Of a stretch of 64,000 nucleotides of DNA, positions 19,097 to 28,584 are shown one piece after another. The notes beneath the pieces are model-generated. The model searched no databases and was not told the origin of the DNA. It saw nothing but the letters and a program-made list of their open reading frames with translations. Position 1 is the stretch's first letter. Every line of letters starts with the position of its first letter. The stretch is from Massilia sp. NR 4-1 (GTDB lineage: Bacteria; Pseudomonadota; Gammaproteobacteria; Burkholderiales; Burkholderiaceae_D). Location: positions 3,162,001 to 3,226,000 of the forward strand of contig NZ_CP012201.1 of assembly GCF_001191005.1 (NCBI RefSeq). Reading direction: 5' to 3'. The position numbers and the translations under genes were made by a program.

Positions 19097-19492
19097 CAAT
19101 CGGTCATCAGGGCCGGCCTGGCGCGTTTCCGCGGCTATCGGGTCCGCCCCGGGACAGTCAAAGCCCTGCCGCCCGGCACAGGGCGGGCGGCGACATCAGA
19201 GCGGGGGAGGCGTGGCCAAAACTATCCGGCCGGCAAGTATTGGTGTAATTGCTAATACTATATTCAGTTGCTGCCCGGGCTGTCAATCATCAAAATATAT
19301 GTGAATTGCAAGCAAATTACTGAAAGTTATCACCTGTTTTCATTTTGAAAACAATAGCCATCAAGCCAGAAGCTCAGGCCGATGTAGCTTTTTTGTAAGC
19401 GTCAGTATCGTGGATGCAACTTAAGGCGGGCGCAGCGGAATGTTTGCAGGCACAATCTCCTCATCCACGGTAAGACTTTCCGGGAGTTTGCG
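19097..19492. other. divergent intergenic region of the signalling island
   Basis: About 395 bases, clearly more AT-rich than its surroundings between 19240 and 19420. It must carry the promoters of both kinase units. I could not assign a convincing promoter pair, repeat or RNA gene. Confidence 0.5.
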
Positions 19493-22400
19493 ATGATGAG
19501 GACGGTTGCAAGCAAGATGGCTTTGCTGACGGCGACAGCGCTGCTGGGCCTGGCCCTGCTCACCGCCCTCGGGCGCTATGAGATGGAACAGGTCTACGAG
19601 GGCGCCAACTTCGGCAACGTCAACGCCGTGCCCAGCCTGATCGCGCTCGACACGCTGCGCCGCAATTTCCTGCTGCTGGGCACCCAGCTGCAGCGCCAGC
19701 TGAACAGCAGCGACGATGTGGCGCGGGCCGAGGCCGAGAAACAGGTGGCCATCTACCGCCAGGGCGTGGCCACGGCCATCATCAAGTACGAGACCGACGG
19801 CTGCCTGGGCAGCGACTGCTTTGCCGACGCCAAGGACAAGATGTTCCTGTCCGAGGAAAAAGTCGTCTGGGCGCGCTACGACAGCCTGCTCGACCGCATT
19901 CTGCAGGAAACGCACAAGGGCCAGCCCGGCATCGCGCGCGCCCAGGAAGTGCTGAACGCCACCGCGCCGCTGGCGGACCAGATCTCGCGCCTGATCACCG
20001 ACCATATCGCCTACAACGCCGCCGTCGCCACGCGCGAAACGGCGAAGGCGGTGGAAACCAAGAGCGACGCCCTGTACCTGACCCTCGGCGCCTGCGCCCT
20101 GATGCTGGCGGCCATCGGCGGCCTCGGTTTCCTCACGGCGCGCTCCATCATCGCCCAGCTGGGCGGCGAGCCGGCGGCGGCCACCGCCATCGTCAGCCGC
20201 CTGGCCGGCGGCGATGTGAGCGAACGCATCGACCTCAAGCCGGGCGATGACGCCAGCATGATGGCGCGCGTGCACTTCCTGAGCCAGACCATGGAACGGC
20301 TGGCCTCGCGCGCCGAAGCCATCGGCCGCGGCAACCTGGACGACGAGGTGGCCCTTGCTTCGGAACAGGACCGCCTGGGCAAGGCCATCAACGATATGAT
20401 CCGCATGCTGCGCGCCAGCCGCGCCGAGGACGAGCGGCGCAACTGGCTCAAGGACGGCTACAGCCAGCTCACCGCCAGCCTGACGGGCGACCTCAGTACC
20501 GAGCAGCTGGCCGACGCCGCCATCGGCATGATGGGCCATTATCTGGAGGCGGGGCGCGGCGTGTTCTACCTGTATGTCGAAGCCAGCCAGCAGCTGGAGC
20601 TGGTGGGCAGCTATATGTACACCGAGCGCAATCACATCGGCGCCCGCTTCGCGCTCGGTGAAGGCGCGGTGGGCCAGGCCGCGCGCGAACGCAAGCCCAT
20701 CATCCTCACGCTCGACGCCAGCGACGAGAACACGCCACCGATCACCACCGGCACCAGCAGCGCCACGCCGCGCTACACCTACACCTATCCCCTGCTGCAT
20801 GAAGTCGACCTGGTGGGCGTGATCGAACTGGCCAGCTTCACCCGCTTCGATGACAAGAAGACCGAGTTCCTGGCTGGCGTCAGCGGCATGCTTGCCTCGC
20901 TGCTCTACGTGGCCGAGCAGCGCGTGCATATCCGCAAGCTGCTGGGCGCCAGCGAAGCGTCGGAGAAGGAGCTGCGCATCCAGAGCGAACAGCTGCGCGA
21001 CACCAATGCGCAGATGGAAGAACAGCAGCAGCAATTGCAGCAGCAGGCCGAGGAACTGCAGCAGACCAATTCGCAGATGGAAGAGCAGCAACAGCAATTG
21101 CAGCAGCAGGCCGAGGAGCTCCGGCAAAGCAATGCGCAGATGGAGGAGCAGCAGCAGCAGATGCAGCTGCAGAACGAGCAGCTGCAGGAGGCGCGCCGCC
21201 TGCAGGAAGCCAAGACCCAGCAGCTCAAGCAGTCGAGCCAGTACAAGTCCGAGTTCCTGTCGAATATGTCGCATGAGCTGCGCACCCCGCTCAACTCCAT
21301 CATCCTGCTGTCGAAGATGATGCTGAGCGAAGAGGAAGGCAAGCTCGATGGCGAATCGGCCAAATGGGCGCAGGTGATCCACCGCTCGGGCCAGGAGCTG
21401 CTACGCCTCATCAACGATGTGCTCGACCTGTCGAAGGTGGAGGCCGGGCGCATGGAGCTGCATGCGGGACCGGTCAGCGGCGCCGATATCTGCACCGAGC
21501 TGCAAAGCATGTTCGAGCACCTGGCGCGCGACAAGGGGCTGAGCCTGAGCGTGATCAACCAGCTCGAAGCGGACTTCGTCAGCGACTGGGACAAGCTGTC
21601 GCAGATCCTGCGCAACCTGCTGTCGAACGCGGTCAAGTTCACGCGCGAAGGCAGCATCAGCGTCACCGTGGGCCGCCGTCCCGGCCACGCCCTGCCCATC
21701 TTCCTCAGTGTGCGCGACAGCGGCGTCGGCATCGCGCCCGACAAGCGCAACGTGATCTTCGAGGCCTTCCAGCAGGCCGACGGCTCCACCTCGCGCGAAT
21801 TCGGCGGCACCGGCCTGGGTCTGACCATCAGCCTGCGCTTCGCCCAGATGCTGGGCGGGACCATCGAACTGCAAAGCGAACTTGGCAAGGGCAGCGAATT
21901 CACCGTGCTGCTGCCGGACGCCATGCCCAGCACGCGGCCCGGGACGGCCACGGCGGCGCCGGCCATCAGCCCGGTGCCGGCGCCGCCCGGCGACGGCCAC
22001 CTGGCCCTGCCCGCCCCCAGCGTGGCCGACGACCGCGACACCATCCACAGCGAGGACGCTGTGATCCTGCTGATCGACGACGATCCCGCCTTCTGCCAGT
22101 CGCTGCTGGCCATGAACCGCCGCCTCGGCTACAAGACCCTGCTGGCCCACAGCGGCGAGGAAGGACTGGACCTGGCCTGGCGCCACCGGCCGCACGGCAT
22201 CCTGCTCGACCTGGGCCTGCCGGACATGGACGGGGCGCAGGTGCTGCACGAGATCAAGAGCCGGCGCGAGCTGGCGCGCATCCCGGTGCACATCGTGTCG
22301 GCGCGCGACCGCGACGACGCCTTCCTGCAGCAGGGCGCCATCGGCTTCCTGCAAAAGCCGGCCGACGACCACCGCCTGGCCCAGGCCGAAGCGGCCCTGC

Positions 22401-23224
22401 TGGCGGCGCTCGAACGCAGCGAGGGCAACAGCATCCTGGTGGTGGAGAACGGCGGCATCAGCGCCGCCGAAGTGGCGGCCGTGGTGGGGCCGGAGCGCGG
22501 GCCGGTGCTGGCCGCCACGCCGGACGGCGCGCTGGAACAGGCGCTCAGCCGCTCGGCCTGCCGCGTCGCCATCATCGATCTGGGCGATGGCCAGGCCGAC
22601 ACCGCGCTCACCGTGGCGGCCCGCCTGCGCGCCGCCGCGCCCGAACTGGCCCTGGTCTTTTTCGCCAGCCGCGCCCTGGACGACGAAGAGGCCAACCGCC
22701 TGCGCCATTATTCGGAGTGCGTGATCGTGAAAGCCCCGCAGGCCGAACGCCGCCTGCTGGAAAACGTGGAGCGCTTCCTGCGCCGCGTGCCGCAGGAGCA
22801 TGCCGCCATGCAGGCGGCGCCCACCCCGGCCAGCGGCAAGGTGCTGAGCGGGCGCCACATTCTGCTGGTGGATGACGATCCGCGCAATCTCTTCGTCATC
22901 ACGGCGGCGCTGGAGCGCCACGGCGCGCGCCTGAGCAATGCCGTCAACGGCAAGCGCGCGCTGGAATTCCTGGCGCAAAACCCGGTCGACCTGGTGCTGA
23001 TGGATATCATGATGCCGGAGATGGACGGCTTCCAGACCATCGCCGCCATGCGCCGCGACGCCGCCATGCAGGCCACGCCGGTGCTGGCGCTGACGGCCAA
23101 GGCGGCGCCGTCCGACCAGGCCGAAATCATGGCCGCCGGCGCCGACGATTATCTGGCCAAGCCGGTCGACTACGATGTGCTGGTGGCCAAGGTGCTCAAG
23201 TGGAGCGGCGGGAGGGGCACATGA
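19493..23224 (+). CDS. large hybrid histidine kinase with three receiver domains
   Basis: 1243 residues. Order: transmembrane helix (about 8-28), periplasmic helical sensor (30-190), second helix (about 192-215), HAMP linker, GAF domain (about 320-470), a Gln/Glu-rich coiled coil made of three 21-residue repeats (504-566), HisKA with His594 in SHELRTPLN, HATPase (RDSGVGIAPD, GGTGLGLTIS), then three receivers. Receiver 1 has Asp906 (LLDLGLPDMDG) and receiver 3 has Asp1171 (LMDIMMPEMDG). The middle one keeps Asp1029 and a later Lys but its N-terminal acidic pair is replaced by Glu-Asn, so it may not be phosphorylated. The stop overlaps the next ATG. It likely receives envelope signals and relays phosphate internally. 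Confidence 0.93.
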   Translation: MMRTVASKMALLTATALLGLALLTALGRYEMEQVYEGANFGNVNAVPSLIALDTLRRNFLLLGTQLQRQLNSSDDVARAEAEKQVAIYRQGVATAIIKYETDGCLGSDCFADAKDKMFLSEEKVVWARYDSLLDRILQETHKGQPGIARAQEVLNATAPLADQISRLITDHIAYNAAVATRETAKAVETKSDALYLTLGACALMLAAIGGLGFLTARSIIAQLGGEPAAATAIVSRLAGGDVSERIDLKPGDDASMMARVHFLSQTMERLASRAEAIGRGNLDDEVALASEQDRLGKAINDMIRMLRASRAEDERRNWLKDGYSQLTASLTGDLSTEQLADAAIGMMGHYLEAGRGVFYLYVEASQQLELVGSYMYTERNHIGARFALGEGAVGQAARERKPIILTLDASDENTPPITTGTSSATPRYTYTYPLLHEVDLVGVIELASFTRFDDKKTEFLAGVSGMLASLLYVAEQRVHIRKLLGASEASEKELRIQSEQLRDTNAQMEEQQQQLQQQAEELQQTNSQMEEQQQQLQQQAEELRQSNAQMEEQQQQMQLQNEQLQEARRLQEAKTQQLKQSSQYKSEFLSNMSHELRTPLNSIILLSKMMLSEEEGKLDGESAKWAQVIHRSGQELLRLINDVLDLSKVEAGRMELHAGPVSGADICTELQSMFEHLARDKGLSLSVINQLEADFVSDWDKLSQILRNLLSNAVKFTREGSISVTVGRRPGHALPIFLSVRDSGVGIAPDKRNVIFEAFQQADGSTSREFGGTGLGLTISLRFAQMLGGTIELQSELGKGSEFTVLLPDAMPSTRPGTATAAPAISPVPAPPGDGHLALPAPSVADDRDTIHSEDAVILLIDDDPAFCQSLLAMNRRLGYKTLLAHSGEEGLDLAWRHRPHGILLDLGLPDMDGAQVLHEIKSRRELARIPVHIVSARDRDDAFLQQGAIGFLQKPADDHRLAQAEAALLAALERSEGNSILVVENGGISAAEVAAVVGPERGPVLAATPDGALEQALSRSACRVAIIDLGDGQADTALTVAARLRAAAPELALVFFASRALDDEEANRLRHYSECVIVKAPQAERRLLENVERFLRRVPQEHAAMQAAPTPASGKVLSGRHILLVDDDPRNLFVITAALERHGARLSNAVNGKRALEFLAQNPVDLVLMDIMMPEMDGFQTIAAMRRDAAMQATPVLALTAKAAPSDQAEIMAAGADDYLAKPVDYDVLVAKVLKWSGGRGT
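21002..21190 (+). repeat. 63-bp direct repeat, three copies, inside the hybrid kinase
   Basis: Units at 21002-21064, 21065-21127 and 21128-21190 are nearly identical (the third has diverged at its end). Each encodes 21 residues, three heptads, of the type NAQMEEQQQQLQQQAEEL. Confidence 0.9.
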
Positions 23225-24920
23225 GCATCACGCTGCACCGGCACGGCGGCGTGTGCCGCATCGCGGTGCTGGGCCGGCAGGAAAGCGCGGCCGCCAGCGC
23301 CGAGCTGCGCGCCGCCCTCGGCGAGGCGCGCGCCACGCCCGAAGCCGGCGGCATCGAGCTGAGCTTCTACGATGCCGACACCCTGCCGCGCGACGTCATC
23401 GATGTGCTGGCCGATTTGCTGGAGCGCGACGCCGGCCTGAAAATCGTCGCCTACCATGCCCTGCTGGCGCATAGCCTGATGCGCCTCGGCCTGCCCGTGC
23501 GCCAGATCTCGCACCACAGCCAGCACCCCGCCGCCGCGCCCTGCTGCGCCGTGGTGCTGGCCGGTTCGGCGCAAAGCCTGGACAAGATCCTGCACATCGT
23601 CGGCAAGCTGCCGCTGGCCGACGCCGCCGTCTTCGTGGCGCAGCATGTGGACGAAAACCAGGTCAACCTGCTCGACCAGCTGCTCAAGACGCGCACCGAT
23701 TACTGCGTGCTGATGCCGCAGCACCTGATGCCGGTGCAGCCCGGCACCCTGTATATCGCCCCGCCCGGCCACCATATGAAGGTGGCGCACGGCATGGTGT
23801 ACCTGACGCGCGACCGCAAGGTGCAGTTCACCCGTCCCTCGATCGACGTGCTGTTCGAATCGCTGGCGGCGGAATACGGCAGCGGCGCGCTGGCGGTGCT
23901 GCTGTGCGGCTTTGGCCGCGACGGCGTGGCCGGCTGCGCCGCGCCGGCTCCCTGGTCATCGTGGAGGACGGCGCCGACTGCGAAGGCGCGCGCGCCATGC
24001 CTGACGCGGCGCGCGACGCCGGCCACTTCGACTATGTGCTGAATCTGAGCGCCATCGCCAGCGTCACGGCGTCGGCCCTGGCCGGCGATGCCGCCGCGCC
24101 CGAGGGCGAATTGCTCGACCTGTTCCTGGAAGCGGTCACCAGCCAGTGCGGCTACGACTTCCGCAACTACCAGCGCGACAGCCTGCAGCGCCGCATCCGC
24201 AGCCTGATGCTGCATTGCGGCTTCCACAGCTTTGCGCACTACCAGCGCGCCGTGCTGTCCGACGCCGCCCTGTTCGAGCGCCTGACTGCCGAGCTGCCGG
24301 TGGGCGTGACCAGCTTCTTCCGCCACCCGGCCCAGCTGCGCCAGATCCGCGACGAGATCCTGCCCTATCTGGCCAGCTTCCCCATGATCAAGCTGTGGTC
24401 GGCCGGCTGCTCGACCGGGGAGGAAGCCTATTCGCTGGCCATCATGCTCGATGAACTGGGCCTGCTGGAACGCAGCCACCTGTTCGCCACCGACGTCAGC
24501 CCCTATCTGCTGGAGCTGGCCAAGGCCGGCCTGTTCCCCGCCGCCACCCTGGACACCAACCGCGGCAACTACCGCGCCAGCGGCGGCAGCCTCGATTTCG
24601 ACAGCTATCTGCCGGCCGGCGGGCGCTATCTGCGCGCGCCCGAACGCCTGCGCCTGCGCCTGCTGTTCCACCGCCATTCGCTGACCGGCGAAGGCATCTT
24701 CAATGAGTTCCAGCTGATCCTATGCCGCAATGTGCTGATCTATTTCGACGCCGACCTGCAGCGCCAGGTGCTGCAGCGCTTCGCGCGCTCCCTGCATGTG
24801 GACGGCTTCCTGGTGCTGGGGCCGCAGGATGGGCTGAACCAGGCCGCGCTGGCCCAGGGCTTTGTGCCGTGGCAGCCGGGCAGCTATATTTACCGGCGTG
24901 GAGGAGCATGCCATGAATGA
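23221..24920 (+). pseudogene. STAS-CheB-CheR fusion interrupted by a frameshift
   Basis: Starts with ATG overlapping the kinase stop (ATGA) behind GGGAGG. Residues 1-100 are a STAS-like domain; then a CheB methylesterase domain with all three catalytic residues (Ser116 in AGSAQS, His142 in AQHV, Asp234 in GRDGVAG). Right after this the frame breaks near 23934-23943: the CheB end (RRAGSLVIVEDGADCEGA) and a complete CheR methyltransferase domain (VGVTSFFRHPAQL, SAGCSTGEEAYSLAI, LILCRNVLIYFD) continue one frame over to 24920. Adding a second copy of CTGCGCCGCG after 23943 restores one frame and the expected six residues between DGVAG and AG. In the original frame translation stops at 24042. Genuine mutation, slippage switch or assembly error are all possible. 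Confidence 0.85.
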
Positions 24921-26154
24921 ATGCTTCAATGTGCTGGTGGTCGACGACAATCCCGCCAACCGCCTGACCTTGCGCGCCCTGCTGGCGCGGCTGCGCGGCT
25001 GCGAGGTGATGGAAGCCGAATCGGGCGAAGCCACCCTGCTGCTGACCCTGGAGCAGGACTGCCACCTGATCCTGCTCGACGTGCATATGCCGGGCATGGA
25101 CGGCTTCGAGACGGCGCGCCACCTGCAGATGACGGAACGCACGCGCAATATCCCCATCGTCTTCATCACGGCCGTGTTCATGAGCGACGAGTTCATCGGC
25201 CGCGGCTATGCGCTGGGCGCGGTCGACTACCTGGTCAAGCCGCTCGACGACAACCTGCTGCTGAACCGGGTGCGCCAGTACCAGTATCTGCACGAGCGCG
25301 AGATGGCCTTGGAGCGGCGCACGCGCGACCTGCTGGCGGCCAATAACCAGCTGCAGGAAGCGCTCAACCGCCTGCACCTGGCGCAGGACAAGCTGGTGCA
25401 GTCGGAGAAGCTGGCCGCCCTGGGCGCCATCGTGGCCGCCGTGGCGCACGAGCTGAATACCCCGATCGGCAATTGCATGACGGTGGCCTCGGCGCTGGAC
25501 GACCAGGTGGGCGACTTCGAAAAAGTGCTGGCGCAGGGACCGGCGCTGAAACGCTCGCAGCTGTCCGACTACCTGTCCAACTGCCACACCGCCTTGCAGC
25601 TGATGATGCGCGGCCTGCACCGCGCCGCCGACCTGGTGGCCAATTTCAAGCAGGTGGCGGTGGACCATACCAGCTCGCAGCGGCGCAGCTTCGACCTGCG
25701 CGAAACCATCGGCGGCGTGGTGGCGCTGATGAAGACCAGCCTGCGCAAAAGCCCCTACCAGATCGAGCTGGCCATCCCCGAAGGCTTGCATATGGATAGC
25801 TATCCGGGACCGCTGGACCAGATCGTTTCGAACCTGATCAACAACTCGGTGTTGCACGGTTTCCACGGCCGCGACCATGGCCAGATGCGCCTGCAGGCCA
25901 GCCTGGACGGCGCCCACCATGTGCGCCTGCACTACAGCGACGATGGCTGCGGCATGAGCGAGGAAGTGCGCGCCCACGTCTTCGATCCCTTTTTCACCAC
26001 GCGCCTGGGCAAGGGCGGCAGCGGCCTGGGCATGAATATCTGCTACAACCTGGTGACCGGCCTGCTGGGCGGCAGCATCGAAGCGCGCGCCGCGCCCGGC
26101 GGCGGCAGCGCCTTCCTGATCGTACTGCCGCTGGTGGCACCGCCGTCTTCATAA
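24913..26154 (+). CDS. receiver-histidine kinase protein
   Basis: 413 residues from the ATG at 24913, which overlaps the end of the CheR part; an in-frame upstream start would lie inside the CheR coding sequence. An N-terminal receiver carries Asp56 (LILLDVHMPGMDGFE); a coiled-coil linker (about 130-165) leads to HisKA with His179 in AHELNTPIGN and an HATPase domain (SNLINNSVLHGF, YSDDGCGMSEE, GGSGLGMNICYNLV). No transmembrane segment. A receiver in front of a kinase usually means the kinase is controlled by phosphorylation from another kinase, here probably the upstream hybrid kinase (inference). It closes the operon; no HPt or DNA-binding output is encoded here. Confidence 0.92.
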   Translation: MNECFNVLVVDDNPANRLTLRALLARLRGCEVMEAESGEATLLLTLEQDCHLILLDVHMPGMDGFETARHLQMTERTRNIPIVFITAVFMSDEFIGRGYALGAVDYLVKPLDDNLLLNRVRQYQYLHEREMALERRTRDLLAANNQLQEALNRLHLAQDKLVQSEKLAALGAIVAAVAHELNTPIGNCMTVASALDDQVGDFEKVLAQGPALKRSQLSDYLSNCHTALQLMMRGLHRAADLVANFKQVAVDHTSSQRRSFDLRETIGGVVALMKTSLRKSPYQIELAIPEGLHMDSYPGPLDQIVSNLINNSVLHGFHGRDHGQMRLQASLDGAHHVRLHYSDDGCGMSEEVRAHVFDPFFTTRLGKGGSGLGMNICYNLVTGLLGGSIEARAAPGGGSAFLIVLPLVAPPSS

Positions 26155-26239
26155 AGACATAATCAACGTTGCCCGAAGGAACTTAAATACCGCTACAATA
26201 AGCGCTGGTCCCACCTCCCTTTAGCGATGGCAGCGCCCC

Positions 26240-26686
26240 ATGTCCGAACATAAACTTTCCGAACTCAGCACCTATAGCAAGGACACGCCGGTCGGCCGTC
26301 CCGACATCGACGGCCGCGCCGCCGTCTTCGTGCCGACCGCCGACTTCGACCTGGCCAACACCAGCACCATCCGCAAGGGCGCCGGCATTGTCGGCTTCGG
26401 CAATCCCGACGGTTCCCTGACCGTGTATTTCGAAGCCAACCGCTTCGATGAAAGCGCGCTGCACAAATGGGAGCACAAGGCGCGCAAGGCGTATGACCGC
26501 ATGGTGATGGGCGCGCCGACCGTGTCGAAGGCGAAGATGGATGCGCGCCTGCTGGAACAGGTCGGCTATATCGATGGCGTCGGCATCACGCTCAAGCAGC
26601 CGGAGCGCCTGCAGGAATGGCTGAGCATCTCGAACGCGCTCGACACCGCGCCCGAAGGCGCCATCGTGGTCTGGCGCAGCAAATAA
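26240..26686 (+). CDS. conserved hypothetical cytoplasmic protein
   Basis: 148 residues, no signal peptide or membrane helix, and no family I recognise. Regular alternation of short hydrophobic strands (AAVFVPTADFDL, AGIVGFGNPDGSLTVYF) and helices (ESALHKWEHKARKAYDRM) suggests a compact alpha/beta fold. The codon use is like that of its neighbours and the ATG follows the short gap after the signalling operon. Function unknown. Confidence 0.6.
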   Translation: MSEHKLSELSTYSKDTPVGRPDIDGRAAVFVPTADFDLANTSTIRKGAGIVGFGNPDGSLTVYFEANRFDESALHKWEHKARKAYDRMVMGAPTVSKAKMDARLLEQVGYIDGVGITLKQPERLQEWLSISNALDTAPEGAIVVWRSK

Positions 26687-26812
26687 GCGGGCAATAGCGT
26701 AGCTGAGCCGACGGGCAATATTCCTACACGTGGACGGAGCGGCGGACTATGGCCGGCGGCGCTGGCCCCAACTACCATGCTCCTGACGATGCCACTTGCA
26801 TGGGAGCCCACA

Positions 26813-26932
26813 ATGTTACGCGAACTTCCTTTAGCCTCAAGCGCACTGCTGCTCGGTCTGGTGAGCGCGGCGACCTATATGCTGTGCTCGGCCGACGTGC
26901 TGAGCGATACCGCCCTGTTCCTGATGCGCTGA
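26813..26932 (+). CDS. possible small membrane protein (39 residues)
   Basis: A short frame with GGGAG at 26802-26806 and an ATG six bases later. The product has one hydrophobic stretch (ASSALLLGLVSAATYML), so it could be a single-span membrane peptide. It ends five bases before the convergent lipoprotein gene. The evidence is only the ribosome site and the hydrophobic helix; it may be a chance ORF. Confidence 0.3.
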   Translation: MLRELPLASSALLLGLVSAATYMLCSADVLSDTALFLMR

Positions 26933-26936
26933 AGAA

Positions 26937-27290
26937 TCAGCGGCGGTGGCGGTAGTGACGGTGGCGGTGGCTGCTGAACACAAAGTCCAGGCCGATCGAC
27001 ACCGGCGGATAGTAGTACGCCGGCGCCGGCGCATACACCGGGGCGTAGACCGGCCGGTACACGGGCGCCTCCACATAGGTGACCACCGGCTGTTCGATCA
27101 CCGTGCGGTAGACCGGCGCCGGTTCCGTGGTGTACACCACGTTCGGCCCGCTGCGGCCCGGCCCCACATCCTCGACCGAGACGGTATGCCACTCGTAGGG
27201 ATTGACGGGGGCGCTGCTGTAATAGCGCGGGCCGGGCGCCGCGCAGCCGCTCAAGGCCACGACAGCGGCCAAAGCCAATAAAGTTTTCAT
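26937..27290 (-). CDS. small Tyr/Pro-rich lipoprotein
   Basis: 117 residues from the ATG at 27290 (an in-frame GTG precedes it; AGGAG at 27300-27304 fits the ATG). The lipobox is LSGC near residue 16, so the mature protein is lipid-anchored in the envelope. The mature chain is rich in Tyr, Pro, Val and Ala, with repeated PVYAPVYAPAPA-like segments, and ends in a His/Arg-rich tail (SSHRHRHYRHRR) that could bind metal. No known family. Confidence 0.65.
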   Translation of the reverse strand: MKTLLALAAVVALSGCAAPGPRYYSSAPVNPYEWHTVSVEDVGPGRSGPNVVYTTEPAPVYRTVIEQPVVTYVEAPVYRPVYAPVYAPAPAYYYPPVSIGLDFVFSSHRHRHYRHRR

Positions 27291-27373
27291 CACAATCGAC
27301 TCCTCTCCCCGTCACTATAAGAAAAATCCGCGCCGCGCGCCGCAGATTTACAGCTTGTTACACCGTGCAATGT

Positions 27374-27943
27374 TCAGATAAAGGGGATGTCGCACTGGTC
27401 CAGGGCCTGGCCGTGCGCATCGAGGCGGCGCGCGCAGATATCGAAGCGCAAGCCATAGTCGAACTCAATACGGTAGACCTTGCCATAAGGCAGACTGATG
27501 GCCTGCTGCAGGCCCTTGCGGTAGCTCAACGCCCCCACATCGGCCGGAATCGCCATCGCCGTGTGATGGTTGCGGCGGCGGTCCTGCTGGCGCCGGTGCA
27601 CGTCGACCAGCAAGCCCAGGTCGAGGGTGATGCCGCCCGGCAGATAGCCAAAGCGCGTGATGCTGCGCGACGCGCTCAGCACGCCCCAATTGCAGGCCGC
27701 CTGCTCGCCCAGCGGGCAGTGCTTGATCTGCGCCAGCGGGAAGACTTCCTCGTGGTTCGCCAGCTCTTCCAGCGGCCAGCTGGTGCGCACGCCATCACGC
27801 TTGCCGCTCAAGGGATTGGTCCAGGTCATGGCATTCACCACGGACACGGTTTGCTTATCGCGCGCCGGATCGTGCGGGCTGCGCATCAGCGAGCAACCCG
27901 ACAGCAAAATGGCGGACAAAGGCAGATAAAGCAGATATTTCAT
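27374..27943 (-). CDS. hypothetical lipoprotein
   Basis: 189 residues when started at 27943, giving a signal MKYLLYLPLSAILLSGCS with a clear LSGC lipobox. Longer in-frame starts exist but would bury the signal peptide. The mature part has no recognised domain; motifs such as SYRKGLQQAISLPYGKVYRIEFDYGLRFDIC suggest a mixed alpha/beta fold. It follows no obvious operon; the next minus-strand gene upstream is separated by a terminator. Confidence 0.65.
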   Translation of the reverse strand: MKYLLYLPLSAILLSGCSLMRSPHDPARDKQTVSVVNAMTWTNPLSGKRDGVRTSWPLEELANHEEVFPLAQIKHCPLGEQAACNWGVLSASRSITRFGYLPGGITLDLGLLVDVHRRQQDRRRNHHTAMAIPADVGALSYRKGLQQAISLPYGKVYRIEFDYGLRFDICARRLDAHGQALDQCDIPFI

Positions 27944-28161
27944 CGGGGATTCGATAGTAGCCATAGATACAGAGTACCAGATCGGCAGCAAGGAATCCAT
28001 TTCACTTCATGAAGGCCTAAGCTCGCGCAACGCCGCGCAACCGCCCGCCCACCAGTTGCATCCCTGTCCCCCCTGGTGTCCGGCCCCCATCGCACGGGAC
28101 GGCCATCCGGCGGTGCAAGCGTGCAAACAGCGGCGATGCGGCGAGCGCATCCTGCCAGGCG

Positions 28162-28193
28162 AAAAAAAACCGGTTCAGGGGAACCGGTTTTTT
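28162..28193 (-). terminator. bidirectional-looking terminator after the TonB-like pair
   Basis: Stem ACCGGTTC / GAACCGGT (28169-28176 with 28181-28188), extended by A-T pairs, four-base loop; eight T on the minus strand, six on the plus strand. It fits the end of the 28208-28917 unit. Confidence 0.85.
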
Positions 28194-28207
28194 CGGGGAA
28201 GGCAGCG

Positions 28208-28555
28208 TTAGTCCAGCTTCCAGGCGTAGTCGACCTTGGTCCAGGTCTGGTCCGGTTTGCCGTCCTTGGTGCCGGGCTTGAACTTGCAGGCGCTGATGGC
28301 CTTGATGGCGGCCTTGTCCAGGTTCTTGAAGCCGCTCGACTTCTCGATCTTGGAGTCCATCACATCGCCACCGGCCGAAACCAGGAAGCTCATCGACACC
28401 GTGCCTTGTTCCTCATTCATCAGCGATGCTTTTGGATATTCGGCCTTGCAGTTCTTGGCATCGAAACTGGCTGGCACTTCAGCTGCGTATGCCAGGGACG
28501 CATTTGCCAGCAGCACCACGGCTGCCGCGCTCAACCAACGCTTGTTCGAAGACAT
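28208..28555 (-). CDS. TonB C-terminal-like periplasmic protein (copy 2 of tandem pair)
   Basis: 115 residues from the ATG at 28555, which directly opens a signal peptide (WLSAAAVVLLANASLAYA). The mature part is just a TonB-C-like domain: EYPKASLMNEEQGTVSMSFLVSAGGDV and SSGFKNLDKAAIKAISACKFKPGT. It has two cysteines (NCKAEYP and SACKF) likely to pair in the periplasm. It lacks the membrane anchor and Pro-rich rod of TonB. About 75 percent of residues match the next upstream gene, so the pair arose by tandem duplication. Confidence 0.8.
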   Translation of the reverse strand: MSSNKRWLSAAAVVLLANASLAYAAEVPASFDAKNCKAEYPKASLMNEEQGTVSMSFLVSAGGDVMDSKIEKSSGFKNLDKAAIKAISACKFKPGTKDGKPDQTWTKVDYAWKLD

Positions 28556-28584
28556 CTGATTCCCCAATCGTATCTAAGAAAAGA

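Noticed and set aside
23904..24042. Programmed frameshifting in the CheB-CheR gene
   Set aside because: I see no slippery heptamer or stimulator; a lost 10-bp repeat unit explains the shift and the missing residues better.
26749..26955. A 68-codon plus-strand ORF
   Set aside because: Arg-rich translation with no ribosome site; the overlapping 39-codon frame with GGGAG is a better candidate.
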